The notes under the pieces: generated by a model | Database searches by the model: none | Told to the model about the DNA's origin: nothing | The model's input: the letters and a program-made list of their open reading frames with translations, nothing else | Shown here: positions 1 to 8,098 of the stretch, in pieces | How positions within the stretch are numbered: the first letter of the stretch is position 1 | Layout: the number at the start of each line of letters is the position of its first letter | DNA from: Costertonia aggregata | Lineage (GTDB): Bacteria; Bacteroidota; Bacteroidia; Flavobacteriales; Flavobacteriaceae | Direction of reading: 5' to 3' | NCBI RefSeq assembly: GCF_013402795.1 | Contig: NZ_CP058595.1 | Span: 3,698,001 to 3,762,000 of the forward strand | Length of the DNA: 64,000 bases | Translations under genes and position numbers: made by a program

Positions 1-1
1 A

Positions 2-301
2 GATGATAAAGACTATAGCATGATTGATTTTGAAATGATCATTAATGAAATAGGATATAGCTTTCTAAACGCTATTCAGCCTAGATTAAATGAAGCCATA
101 GAAGTCTTTAAGTTAAATACCCGAAACTACCCAAAATCTTGGAATGCTTTTGATTCTTTGGCCGAAGCATTTGGAATAAAAGGAGATATTAAAAACGCTA
201 AAATAAACTATGAAAAAGCACTTGAACTTACTCCAAAAGGTAATGCCGCTAACATAGAAAGGATAACAAATCTTATTAAAAATCTCAAAAAAAGCAATTA
301 A
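2..301 (+). CDS. C-terminal TPR tail of a serine hydrolase-like protein (5' end outside window)
   Basis: The frame is open from the first bases of the window and ends at 301, so 99 residues of a longer protein are visible. They form TPR-type helices (a 'NAIGYxFL'-like helix, then 'SWNAFDSLAEAF' and 'NYEKALELTP'). The same arrangement, with very similar wording, ends the 601-residue serine hydrolase at 2550-4355, so this is most likely the tail of another beta-lactamase-fold hydrolase of the same family. The catalytic part lies outside the window, so the function is inferred by paralogy only. Confidence 0.7.
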   Translation, partial: DDKDYSMIDFEMIINEIGYSFLNAIQPRLNEAIEVFKLNTRNYPKSWNAFDSLAEAFGIKGDIKNAKINYEKALELTPKGNAANIERITNLIKNLKKSN

Positions 302-349
302 AACACCTCATCTTAACATCTGACATTTTAACTCTAAAACAATACAAAT

Positions 350-778
350 ATGAAAACGAAAATCATCACATTATTACTTTGCATAACCATATCTACAACT
401 ATTTGTGCTCAAGATTCCGATTACAAATTAATAGAACAAACCGTGTCTTATTATTTAGATGGCGGAACAAATAACGACTTTGACACGCTAAAAAAAGCAT
501 TTCACAAAAACGCAACCATGAAATTTATTAGCAATGGAGAATATACCGAAGTAAATGCTATTGAAGCTTTTAGAAAAGGTATAAAACCAGGACCAAAACA
601 AAATAGAAAAACGAGTATTGTATCTATTGATATTACCGGTATGGCAGCAAGTGCAAAACTAAAATTAGAATACCCTAACGGAACATTTATAGACTATATG
701 AATCTTTTAAAGATTGATGGAGAATGGAAAGTCGTGAGTAAAATATTTCATAGGAAAACAAAGACGGAAAAAAAGTAG
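350..778 (+). CDS. Secreted NTF2-like / putative lumazine-binding family protein
   Basis: The 142-residue product has a typical Sec signal peptide (residues 1-20, ending ICAQ) followed by a single cone-shaped NTF2-like domain: helix 'LIEQTVSYYLDGGTNNDFDTLKKAFH', then a 'NATMKFI' strand and a C-terminal 'YMNLLKIDGEWKVVSKIFHRK' strand pair. This pattern is typical of the Lumazine_bd_2/SnoaL-like superfamily. These proteins are usually small ligand-binding or orphan exported proteins, and no catalytic residues can be assigned. It sits 48 bp downstream of the partial hydrolase, and a related NTF2-like gene follows the third hydrolase (5391-5843). Confidence 0.75.
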   Translation: MKTKIITLLLCITISTTICAQDSDYKLIEQTVSYYLDGGTNNDFDTLKKAFHKNATMKFISNGEYTEVNAIEAFRKGIKPGPKQNRKTSIVSIDITGMAASAKLKLEYPNGTFIDYMNLLKIDGEWKVVSKIFHRKTKTEKK

Positions 779-810
779 CTGACGACTGGAAGATGTATTT
801 AGGATTTTGA
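778..810 (+). pseudogene. Remnant of an NTF2-like gene tail
   Basis: In a frame different from the preceding gene, 778-810 reads ADDWKMYLGF and then stop. This matches the end of the NTF2-like protein at 5391-5843 (GDWKMYLDI). It looks like the last ten codons of a second NTF2-like gene left after a deletion that joined it to the stop of the gene before it. The match is short, so this is an inference. Confidence 0.4.
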
Positions 811-836
811 AAAGGAAAAGCTATACGTCTTGTTGA

Positions 837-982
837 GCAGTTGATAAAAAAGGTCTAAAAAAAGTGCTAAACAACCTTGCCAACTCTCTGGAAAATTAAC
901 GCTGAATGAATGAGCTGTCGTACAATGGAAACATTTTGACCATCATTTAAGACAATTTGATTTTCAGCGAAGAAAAAAATGA
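837..982 (+). pseudogene. Broken DinB/DUF1569-like C-terminal fragment
   Basis: Two frames carry pieces of one protein: 'KKGLKKVLNNLANSLEN' (837-899), then from 890 'GKLTLNE', an in-frame TGA at 911-913 where a Trp would fit, and 'AVVQWKHFDHHLRQF' to a stop at 980-982. The HFDHHLRQF ending resembles the C-terminus of DinB-superfamily DUF1569 proteins. One frameshift and one nonsense codon make it a remnant. Its stop overlaps the ATG of the DUF4345 gene (ATGA), so the two were probably once translationally coupled. Confidence 0.45.
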
Positions 983-1386
983 ATGATAAAATAAATTCGG
1001 TTCTAAAGAACTTACATCTTTTAATAGCCATTGCTATTGTACTACCAACAGGAATAATTTATGGGTCACCATCTATTCTTACTAAGCAATTGGATATTCA
1101 AGTCAATACAGTTGACCTTTCAAACATGCTCAAAGCAATAATGTGTTTATACATTGGAATTTCCATGATATGGATTTTAGGAATTTGGAAAAGAGAATAT
1201 TGGAAACTTGCAACTCAACTGAATATTTTATTTATGCTGACTCTTGCTACAGGACGTGCGCTGAGTATGGTAATAGACGGACTTCCAACAGGAGGTTATA
1301 TTTTCGGAATAATAGCTGAATTTGTTCTTGGAATTTATTCGATTTACCAACTGAAAAAGTATCATTTGAAAAAAATTGAAAGGTAA
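979..1386 (+). CDS. DUF4345-like integral membrane protein
   Basis: The 135-residue protein is predicted to have four transmembrane helices: about residues 12-30 (LLIAIAIVLPTGIIYG), 46-66 (LSNMLKAIMCLYIGISMIWI), 76-95 and 104-123. Length, helix spacing and the 'MLKAIMCLYIGIS' helix fit the DUF4345 family of small membrane proteins, whose function is unknown. The ATG overlaps the stop of a decayed DinB-like fragment, so it was probably the second gene of a small operon. Family assignment is from overall pattern only. Confidence 0.6.
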   Translation: MNDKINSVLKNLHLLIAIAIVLPTGIIYGSPSILTKQLDIQVNTVDLSNMLKAIMCLYIGISMIWILGIWKREYWKLATQLNILFMLTLATGRALSMVIDGLPTGGYIFGIIAEFVLGIYSIYQLKKYHLKKIER

Positions 1387-1430
1387 AAAGGTCATCAGGT
1401 AACTACAATATATAACTAATCGAACACACT

Positions 1431-2537
1431 ATGGGAAGAATACTATTTTTCGTTTTAATATCAATTATCACTGTTGGTTGCAATTTCATAACAAAAGAGA
1501 AAAACTCTATTGAGCAAAATCCGATTGAAAAAAAAATAGAAAAAGCAATGGCCGAAAATAATGTGCCTAGTTTATCCATCGGAATTATTCGAGACGGAAA
1601 AATAGATGTACTCAAAGGTTTTGGTACTAAATCAAGAAAAGACACCACTAAAGTAAATGAAAACTCCATATTTCAGATTGCGTCCCAATCAAAAATGTTT
1701 ACTGGTATAATGGTTAATAATTTGATTCAAGAAGGGAAATTAAATCTTGAAGAATCGATTACAAGTTATTTTCCATCAGACATCAACGAAAATGCCAAAA
1801 AAAGGTTGGATAAAATCAAATTGAAATTTTTACTAAATCATACGTCTGGTATACCAAGTGATGCTTGTTCAGTGTATAGCGAAAGAATTGATGGTGATGC
1901 TTGGACAAAGGGATATTCCATAGAACAACTCATAAAAGATATCAATACTATAAAATTGGAATTTGAACCGGGTTCACAGTTTCAATACTCCAATTCGGGG
2001 TACGCAGTAGTCGGCTTCATTTGTGAGACGGTCAGCAATTTAAGTTACAGTCAGCTTCTCGAAAAATATGTCACCCTTCCATATGAGCTAAACAATACAT
2101 CTGTAAGGTTAAGTGACACCCAAGCTTTAAGGCTTGTAAGACCGTACAGAAAAGATAACAGGATGATTGCGACCGAACCTTCGAATATGGGAATGGCTAC
2201 ACCTGCAAGTGCTATTTATTCTAACGCAACGGATTTGACCAATATACTAGCTGAACAAATTAAGGCATACCGATTGTACGACAGCCTAAACGAACAAAGT
2301 CCGCTTATCCTAACCAAACAGACTTCTAAAATGGATGAAAAACTTCAATATGGTTTTGGTCTTATAAAAATGACAAGCGGTTCTGATATAAAGTATAGTC
2401 ATGGCGGCGATGCTGACGGCTTTGCTTGCGAGTATTTCTTCAGTCCTCAAAAAAATACTGGAGTTGTTCTACTTACATCAAGCGGAGGAAGATGGCTTGG
2501 AGAATTGGCCGATGGAATTCTTGAAAATTTAAAATAA
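1431..2537 (+). CDS. Lipoprotein serine hydrolase (beta-lactamase class C fold)
   Basis: The 368-residue product starts with a lipoprotein signal (lipobox ITVGC, Cys17), so it is probably anchored on the periplasmic side. It has the three active-site motifs of the beta-lactamase/penicillin-binding superfamily: S85-Q-S-K88, the Y186-S-N188 triad element, and H324-G-G in place of the KTG motif. Family members include esterases, D-aminopeptidases and peptidoglycan-active enzymes as well as true class C lactamases. HGG rather than KTG favours an esterase/peptidase over a classical beta-lactamase. It is first of three consecutive paralogous hydrolases (gaps of 12 and 5 bp), likely one transcript. 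Confidence 0.85.
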   Translation: MGRILFFVLISIITVGCNFITKEKNSIEQNPIEKKIEKAMAENNVPSLSIGIIRDGKIDVLKGFGTKSRKDTTKVNENSIFQIASQSKMFTGIMVNNLIQEGKLNLEESITSYFPSDINENAKKRLDKIKLKFLLNHTSGIPSDACSVYSERIDGDAWTKGYSIEQLIKDINTIKLEFEPGSQFQYSNSGYAVVGFICETVSNLSYSQLLEKYVTLPYELNNTSVRLSDTQALRLVRPYRKDNRMIATEPSNMGMATPASAIYSNATDLTNILAEQIKAYRLYDSLNEQSPLILTKQTSKMDEKLQYGFGLIKMTSGSDIKYSHGGDADGFACEYFFSPQKNTGVVLLTSSGGRWLGELADGILENLK

Positions 2538-2549
2538 TAATCGTGTAAT

Positions 2550-4355
2550 ATGAAACCTAGCCAAATAACTATACTAATAGTACTATTTTTTCAATCATGC
2601 ACAAACCCACCTAATACTATTGATTTTGTGAGTAATAAAATAAAAAAAACAGAAACCAACCTCACAACACCAGTTTATATAAAAGGTGACAAGACATGGT
2701 CAATTGAAGAAAGAATGAAGCATTACGGAGTTCCTGGTGTAAGTATTGCAGTAATAAACAACGGCGAAATAGAATGGACAAAAACGTATGGCGTAACCGA
2801 TAAAGAAAGTAAAACTCCCGTTACCAAAGAAACTCTTTTTCAAGCTGCATCAATTAGCAAGGCTCTGAGTGCATATGCGGCATTGTGCCTTGTAGAACAA
2901 AATAGAATGACCTTAGACGAAGATATTAATACTTTTTTAAAATCATGGAGGTTAGAAGATAATGAGTTTACTGAAAAAAAGAAGGTAACATTGAAGAGTC
3001 TTCTTAATCACTCTGCCGGAGTAACTGGTCGTGGTTTTTACGGCTATAGTCCTGGACAACAAATACCAACGCTACTTGAAGTATTAAATGGAACTGACCC
3101 TGCCAATTCAGAAGGTTTTTTTGTTAATAAACTCCCTGAAGAGAGTTACAGGTATTCAGGTGGCGGTTATACTATTTTACAACAAATGATGATAGATGTT
3201 GAAGAAAAACCTTTTCCAATACTGATGGAAGAATTAGTGCTGGAGCCTTTAAAAATGCAAAATAGCACTTTTAATCAGCCCCTTCCAAATAAACAATTGA
3301 AATTGGCAGCAACTGGCTATTATTCTGATGGTTCCATGGTAAAAGGAAAAAGACATACTTATCCAGAGATGGCAGCTGCTGGGTTATGGACAACCGCAGA
3401 AGACCTTGCAAAATTTGTCATTACCATCCAGCAAACTTTAAAAGGAGAAAGTAAAGTAGGCTTATCTAAATCAATGACAACTAAAATGCTTACACCTTCA
3501 ATTGTAGAAACAATGGGGTTAGGTGTGTTTATTAGAAAGAAGAAAGACGAAATTTATTTTGAACATGACGGTGGTAATGAAGGATTCCTAGGACAGTTCA
3601 CTGCACATAAGGATAAGGGGTATGGAGTGGTTATATTAACAAACTCTTTTCACCAAGATTTTAATTCAGAAGTTATTAGGTCTGTTGCCCTTGCTTATGA
3701 ATGGCCTGATTTCGTTCCTTCCTATGAGAAAAAGAAACTTAACAATACTGTACTTGATGAAATTTGTGGCAGGTATCGTATTAATAACAATGAACTAATA
3801 AAAGTGTATGAAAACAATAACATACTTTATAGCAAGGAATTAGGAATGGAACCGATAGAATTAATTCAAGTTTCCGACAGTACTTATGTGAGTAGAAATG
3901 TACAGCAGTTAATTCAATTTAACCGAAAGTCTGAAAATAGGACGATGGAGCTAATTGACATTCACAGTGGTAATATCATTTCAAACTACACTAAAATGAA
4001 AGATGAAGATAAAATCCCTATAGAACATTTTCTTGATGGTGATTTTGAAAAAGGGTTATCTACGTACAAAAGCATCATGAAAACCAATCCAAAGAATCCA
4101 GATATTAATGAAAATACTTTGAATGCAATAGGTTATGACTTCCTAAATAGAAATAGAATGAAATTGACTCTAGACATTTTTAAGGTAAATACGATTCTCT
4201 ATCCTAATAGCTTTAATGTTTATGACAGTTTAGCAGAAGCTTACTATACAGATAAACAGTATGACTTAGCTTTATCAAACTATAAAAAATCATTGGAATT
4301 GAATCCAGAAAACACAAATGCAGAAAAGATGATAACTAAGATTAAAAACATTTAG
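2550..4355 (+). CDS. Lipoprotein serine hydrolase with C-terminal TPR domain
   Basis: This 601-residue protein has a short signal with a candidate lipobox Cys at residue 17 (FFQSC). The hydrolase domain spans about residues 50-370, with S101-I-S-K104, Y202-S-G204 and H339-D-G-G motifs. Gly replaces the usual Asn of the YxN motif. Residues about 380-480 form a beta-rich linker of the kind seen after beta-lactamase-family domains. Residues about 490-601 form TPR helices nearly identical in layout to the partial protein at the window start. Substrate unknown; the TPR tail suggests a protein partner at the envelope. Confidence 0.85.
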   Translation: MKPSQITILIVLFFQSCTNPPNTIDFVSNKIKKTETNLTTPVYIKGDKTWSIEERMKHYGVPGVSIAVINNGEIEWTKTYGVTDKESKTPVTKETLFQAASISKALSAYAALCLVEQNRMTLDEDINTFLKSWRLEDNEFTEKKKVTLKSLLNHSAGVTGRGFYGYSPGQQIPTLLEVLNGTDPANSEGFFVNKLPEESYRYSGGGYTILQQMMIDVEEKPFPILMEELVLEPLKMQNSTFNQPLPNKQLKLAATGYYSDGSMVKGKRHTYPEMAAAGLWTTAEDLAKFVITIQQTLKGESKVGLSKSMTTKMLTPSIVETMGLGVFIRKKKDEIYFEHDGGNEGFLGQFTAHKDKGYGVVILTNSFHQDFNSEVIRSVALAYEWPDFVPSYEKKKLNNTVLDEICGRYRINNNELIKVYENNNILYSKELGMEPIELIQVSDSTYVSRNVQQLIQFNRKSENRTMELIDIHSGNIISNYTKMKDEDKIPIEHFLDGDFEKGLSTYKSIMKTNPKNPDINENTLNAIGYDFLNRNRMKLTLDIFKVNTILYPNSFNVYDSLAEAYYTDKQYDLALSNYKKSLELNPENTNAEKMITKIKNI

Positions 4356-4360
4356 AAACA

Positions 4361-5386
4361 ATGAAGAAAGTAGTTTTATGCCTTACGCTTTGCATAGCTT
4401 TCCTAAATGTAAGCTGTCATCAATATAAAAGTGTCGATGAATATGTTCAACAGGAATATCTTGATGGAGAACTCAATGGTAATGTTCTCGTTGTAAAAAA
4501 TAAGAAAGTTCTATACGAAAACTCTTTTGGGATTGCCCATCCCGAAACCAAAGAACCCTTAACGGCCGAGCATCGTTTCGCTATTGGTTCTATCTCTAAA
4601 GAATTTCCAGGCGTAGCCGTAATGCAACTCTACGAAGGTGGAAGCCTGAAGCTTGATGACAAGGTGAGCAAACATCTTAAAGGTTTACCAGCTTGGGCTT
4701 CGACTATAAGTATTCAGCAATTATTCAAATACACAAGTGGTTTACCAAGAGTAGCGTGGGAACGTTATGGAGAAAACCAAATGACCGTTACTCACGAATT
4801 GTTGCTGAATGATTTAAAAAAAGTAGAACAGCTTGCTTTTGAACCCGGTTCAGACTATCTCTATTCAAATTACAATCCTATATTGCTCATTAACATTGTA
4901 GAAGCCGTTTCCGGTCAATCTTTTGAGGATTATGTGGCACAGAATATTTTCATACCTACAAAAATGACCAATAGCTATTTTGGAAAGGCTACGCCTTGGA
5001 AAGACGAAACATTACCTGCTTATCCTTTTGACCAAGACAACCATCTTGATGCCTTTAAGATGGACGGTATTAAGTTTTTAATGCTATTTACTGCACAGGA
5101 TATGTATCAATACCTCCGTCATTTGCACAGCTATAAACTGCTATCAAAAGAATCTGTAAAATTACTTTCTGAACGGGAAGGCTCACAATCGCCTTTAGGC
5201 GTATTAGAATGGGATGATGATACATTGGAGGTTCACCATCATCATGGCGAGCAAGGAAGCTATGAGTCTGTCATTAGATATCATCCTGAAGACGACTTAT
5301 ATATCATTATTTTGAAGAACCAAAAGGTTTTTAATGTGATGGATATGGCAGATAAAATCAAGAAAATCGTTAACCAAAACCTCTAA
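4361..5386 (+). CDS. Lipoprotein serine hydrolase (beta-lactamase fold)
   Basis: The 341-residue protein has a lipoprotein signal (Cys19 after NVS), then S77-I-S-K80, Y168-S-N170 and, near the C-terminus, a His-rich 'HHHHGEQGSYES' segment in the position of the KTG/HxG motif. It belongs to the serine hydrolase (beta-lactamase) superfamily and is the shortest of the three paralogues, lacking a TPR tail. It lies 5 bp after the TPR-bearing hydrolase and 4 bp before an NTF2-like gene, so the block 1431-5843 reads as an operon. A decayed copy of its N-terminal region occurs downstream at 5942-6043. Confidence 0.85.
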   Translation: MKKVVLCLTLCIAFLNVSCHQYKSVDEYVQQEYLDGELNGNVLVVKNKKVLYENSFGIAHPETKEPLTAEHRFAIGSISKEFPGVAVMQLYEGGSLKLDDKVSKHLKGLPAWASTISIQQLFKYTSGLPRVAWERYGENQMTVTHELLLNDLKKVEQLAFEPGSDYLYSNYNPILLINIVEAVSGQSFEDYVAQNIFIPTKMTNSYFGKATPWKDETLPAYPFDQDNHLDAFKMDGIKFLMLFTAQDMYQYLRHLHSYKLLSKESVKLLSEREGSQSPLGVLEWDDDTLEVHHHHGEQGSYESVIRYHPEDDLYIIILKNQKVFNVMDMADKIKKIVNQNL

Positions 5387-5390
5387 TTTC

Positions 5391-5843
5391 ATGAAAGCAA
5401 TACAACTACTGATATTAGCATTTTTATGCTTCAATCAAATAGAAGCACAGGTGCTCAACGGAAACAAACAAGACATTCAAACCATATTGAAAAACACGGA
5501 GAATTTTTCAAAATATGTTATGGCATCAGATTATAGGAAAATAGCCTCATCCTATACACAAGACGCAAAAATATTTCCTAATAATACCAAAATATTAGAA
5601 GGGGAAGATATTATCAAATATTGGACTTTACCAGAAGGGTTAAGTACATCATATCATAAGATTACACAAAGCGAAATCACCATTATTAAAGATACAGCTT
5701 ATGATTACGGGTATTATGAGGGTAAGACCAAACACAAAGATGGACACATTTCTTCTTGGAAAGGGAAATATGTCATTGTTTGGAAAAAAATAAATGGGGA
5801 CTGGAAAATGTATCTGGATATTTGGAATAACATTAATAAGTAA
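5391..5843 (+). CDS. Secreted SnoaL/DUF4440-type NTF2-like protein
   Basis: The 150-residue product has a signal peptide (cleavage near IEAQ, residue 19) and one NTF2-like domain: an N-terminal helix 'IQTILKNTENFSKYVMASDYRKIASSYTQDAKIFP', and a C-terminal 'WKGKYVIVWKKINGDWKMYLDIWN' strand pair, the DUF4440 hallmark. These domains bind small molecules or act as orphan subunits of hydrolytic enzymes. Its fusion-like spacing to the upstream hydrolase (4 bp) suggests they work on related substrates at the envelope. Catalytic function cannot be assigned. Confidence 0.75.
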   Translation: MKAIQLLILAFLCFNQIEAQVLNGNKQDIQTILKNTENFSKYVMASDYRKIASSYTQDAKIFPNNTKILEGEDIIKYWTLPEGLSTSYHKITQSEITIIKDTAYDYGYYEGKTKHKDGHISSWKGKYVIVWKKINGDWKMYLDIWNNINK

Positions 5844-5941
5844 ACCAAATAAAAAATGGTTGGGAATATAACTAAAACCTTTCTTCTATACCTGATTATG
5901 TCCCTTTTTAATGCAAAAATAACGAGAATAAAGGCCCTTAT

Positions 5942-6043
5942 TTGAACGAACTTTACGAAAAGAGAGAGCTCAATGAAAATATGTTAACAACGAAATATAG
6001 AAAAACACTCTACGAAAAATCATTTGGTTATACACACAGCTAG
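5942..6043 (+). pseudogene. Decayed N-terminal fragment of a serine hydrolase
   Basis: The frame starting at 5942 reads 'LYEKRELNENMLTTKYRKTL' and then 'YEKSFGYTHS' before TAG at 6041. This aligns without gaps to residues about 33-60 of the hydrolase at 4361-5386 (ELNGNVLVVKNKKVLYENSFGIAH). After the stop, another frame has 'AQTDNESFKI', similar to the strand before the SxxK motif. It has no start codon and is much too short, so it is a relic of a further tandem copy. The 5844-6101 gap holds nothing else recognisable. Confidence 0.6.
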
Positions 6044-6101
6044 AAAAAGCAAAACAATAAGCCATAGCCCAGACCGATAACGAAAGCTTTAAAATATTCG
6101 T

Positions 6102-7274
6102 CTACTTCAAATTGTTCAGTATAAAATCCAAAGTGGTATTGGTATTCAAGTTCTGCCGATAGGCGGTATTGGTATAGGTGTTTTTTTGCGCCAATCCTAA
6201 AGTGTGTAATTGGTTTATGGCACTTTCATAATCCAAGGACACTTTGCCCGAGAGCATGGTATCCATAGGCTTTTCTTTAAGGTATCGTTTATATATTTTA
6301 CGTAAACCGCTCAAGTATAAGCGATCTTTGGTAAAACCACCGCCCCTATGTGCCCTGAGCGTAATGGAAAAGGCATCGTTGCGATTGAGTTTATATTGGT
6401 TGTGAATCAAATCAAAGGTATCAGAGAAGCTATATCCTTTAATTAAACTATCGGATGCCAAAACCCTATAAGCCAATTCTTTAAGGCGTTTAAGGGTCAA
6501 CGCCCCGCTCATGTATTCACTAAAGACCGCAAGGCCTTCTTGGGTTTCCACATTTTTTGGAAATCCGTTGGAAAAAACCTTTAACGGTTGTTGCATTCCG
6601 TTGTAGGTGGTGACCAAATGCACCCCGATCTCATGGTTGGCCAAAGTGAGCAATTGGTTTTCACTGAACTTTGTATTTCGTTTAATCAATAAGGCTTGTG
6701 AAGCGTTACTGACCATGGCGTCCGCGGCCATATGGGTAGAGAACTTGATGTTCAGCTTAAAATCATATTGTGTTGCGAAGTTTTCAAAATAGGTTTTGGC
6801 ATCTTCGGCACTATACACCTTATCCATATCCGAGGACATGGGCTCATCGGCAAAATGAAGGATAAACTGTGCGTTCTGTACGTCTTTTTCGGTGGGTGAG
6901 CCATATACCCGTAGCGAGTTGTAATAAAACTTTCGGTCCTGCCCTATGGTCTCGATACACTGTACCATGTTGGAATAGTAGTAAATGATATCCTGATACA
7001 GTTTCCGTATCTGTTCATTGTCTACACGTTCCAAACGTTGAGAAAAGAATAAACGGTGCAGTTTATAGGGATTGAACTTTAGTTTTGGGTATCTAAAAAC
7101 GGGGTTTTCCGTATATTTTGAAGTGAAAAATTGATGTTTGGCCTTTTCAATGTTCAAAGGGTTCACATAGCTCAATAATTCTATTTTTTTTACCAAACGG
7201 TCTAGATTCGCATCTATTTCGAACAAATCGGTATTTTCCCTTTCTATCTGTGACTGTTGCCGCTCGCCTATCAT
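6102..7274 (-). CDS. Flavohemoglobin expression-modulating QEGLA-motif protein (DUF1704-like metallopeptidase)
   Basis: The 390-residue protein carries H214-E-I-G-V-H219 followed by T-Q245-E-G-L-A-V, the two signature motifs of the DUF1704/QEGLA family. The HExxH plus downstream Glu arrangement is that of a gluzincin-like zinc peptidase, and eukaryotic relatives (MATCAP-type) are tubulin tyrosine carboxypeptidases. The bacterial role is not established. No signal peptide, so cytoplasmic. Its ATG overlaps the stop of the upstream amidohydrolase gene (ATGA at 7271-7274), so it is last in a translationally coupled trio. It could act on a C-terminal or isopeptide-linked amino acid of whatever the ligase makes. 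Confidence 0.85.
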   Translation of the reverse strand: MIGERQQSQIERENTDLFEIDANLDRLVKKIELLSYVNPLNIEKAKHQFFTSKYTENPVFRYPKLKFNPYKLHRLFFSQRLERVDNEQIRKLYQDIIYYYSNMVQCIETIGQDRKFYYNSLRVYGSPTEKDVQNAQFILHFADEPMSSDMDKVYSAEDAKTYFENFATQYDFKLNIKFSTHMAADAMVSNASQALLIKRNTKFSENQLLTLANHEIGVHLVTTYNGMQQPLKVFSNGFPKNVETQEGLAVFSEYMSGALTLKRLKELAYRVLASDSLIKGYSFSDTFDLIHNQYKLNRNDAFSITLRAHRGGGFTKDRLYLSGLRKIYKRYLKEKPMDTMLSGKVSLDYESAINQLHTLGLAQKNTYTNTAYRQNLNTNTTLDFILNNLK

Positions 7275-8098
7275 ACCCGTGCTTCTTGAAATTCTTTTAC
7301 CTGCAAAGGTATCAATTCTTTTAATTGGTCTTCTACAGATCGTACCACTTCCGGATATACGGTGCCATCATATTCATCACAGTATACCTTGGCGATTTCA
7401 GTGGCCAAGACCAAAGTATTATCAAAATTTTGGGTAATGTATTTTAGAAAATGGCCATTGCCTTGAAACGTATCGTTTATTTTGGAGGTAGATACAATAC
7501 CATTGGGTAATTGCATAGTACCCAGCTTGTAGTTCCAAGATGCGGCCAAAGTACCGAACCTATCGTTATCGATGTTTACAGTCCCTAAATTCCAAGTAGG
7601 GACTTCCCGGTCCCAGCGTTTCCAGTTGTAGCTGTGCATATCAAAAACAATGGCTTTGCCGTGAATGGTCTCTATTTTTTCGACAAGGGTATGAACAACT
7701 CTGTAGAAGTTATTGTGTTTTAGCATACTCAATTGGGTTTCTTCGGGCGAAAGTGGTGATTTCCATAATTGTTTTCCCCAGGCATCGGTATAGATGGCGG
7801 TCTCGGGATTTCTGTTCAAGTCGTACTCAAATCTACTGTCACAGCCCTGTATGAGTATCGGGTGCGATTGCACCATCGCTTTCGTACACGGGTCTTCTTC
7901 ATACCAGCGTTCATATTCGGTATGCAGACAATTGTCCCATAACGACTTTCTGAATTGATGGCCGTCATGTACAGCTGCACATATATAAGGAGCGTACCGT
8001 TCAATTTTAACAATAAAGGAATAATCTTCGCATACCGCTTCAAAGGGCACACCAGAGGAAATACTGGAGATGATATTGTCAACGGACAACCTAAGCAT
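7271..8098 (-). CDS. N-formylglutamate amidohydrolase family protein
   Basis: I chose the ATG at 8098 (275 residues, MLRLSVDNI...), which overlaps the end of the upstream ligase gene by 8 nt; a longer in-frame start at 8134 would lie 36 nt further inside it. The product matches the N-formylglutamate amidohydrolase family (HutG-type), with a metal-site region 'AAVHDGH', an 'R/D' segment 'IQGCDSRFEYDLNR' and 'IVFDMHSYN'. Known members hydrolyse N-formyl-glutamate in histidine breakdown, but no hut genes are nearby. Here the context is an ATP-grasp ligase and a putative carboxypeptidase, so it may cleave a different N-acyl or gamma-linked glutamate. Confidence 0.8.
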   Translation of the reverse strand: MLRLSVDNIISSISSGVPFEAVCEDYSFIVKIERYAPYICAAVHDGHQFRKSLWDNCLHTEYERWYEEDPCTKAMVQSHPILIQGCDSRFEYDLNRNPETAIYTDAWGKQLWKSPLSPEETQLSMLKHNNFYRVVHTLVEKIETIHGKAIVFDMHSYNWKRWDREVPTWNLGTVNIDNDRFGTLAASWNYKLGTMQLPNGIVSTSKINDTFQGNGHFLKYITQNFDNTLVLATEIAKVYCDEYDGTVYPEVVRSVEDQLKELIPLQVKEFQEARV

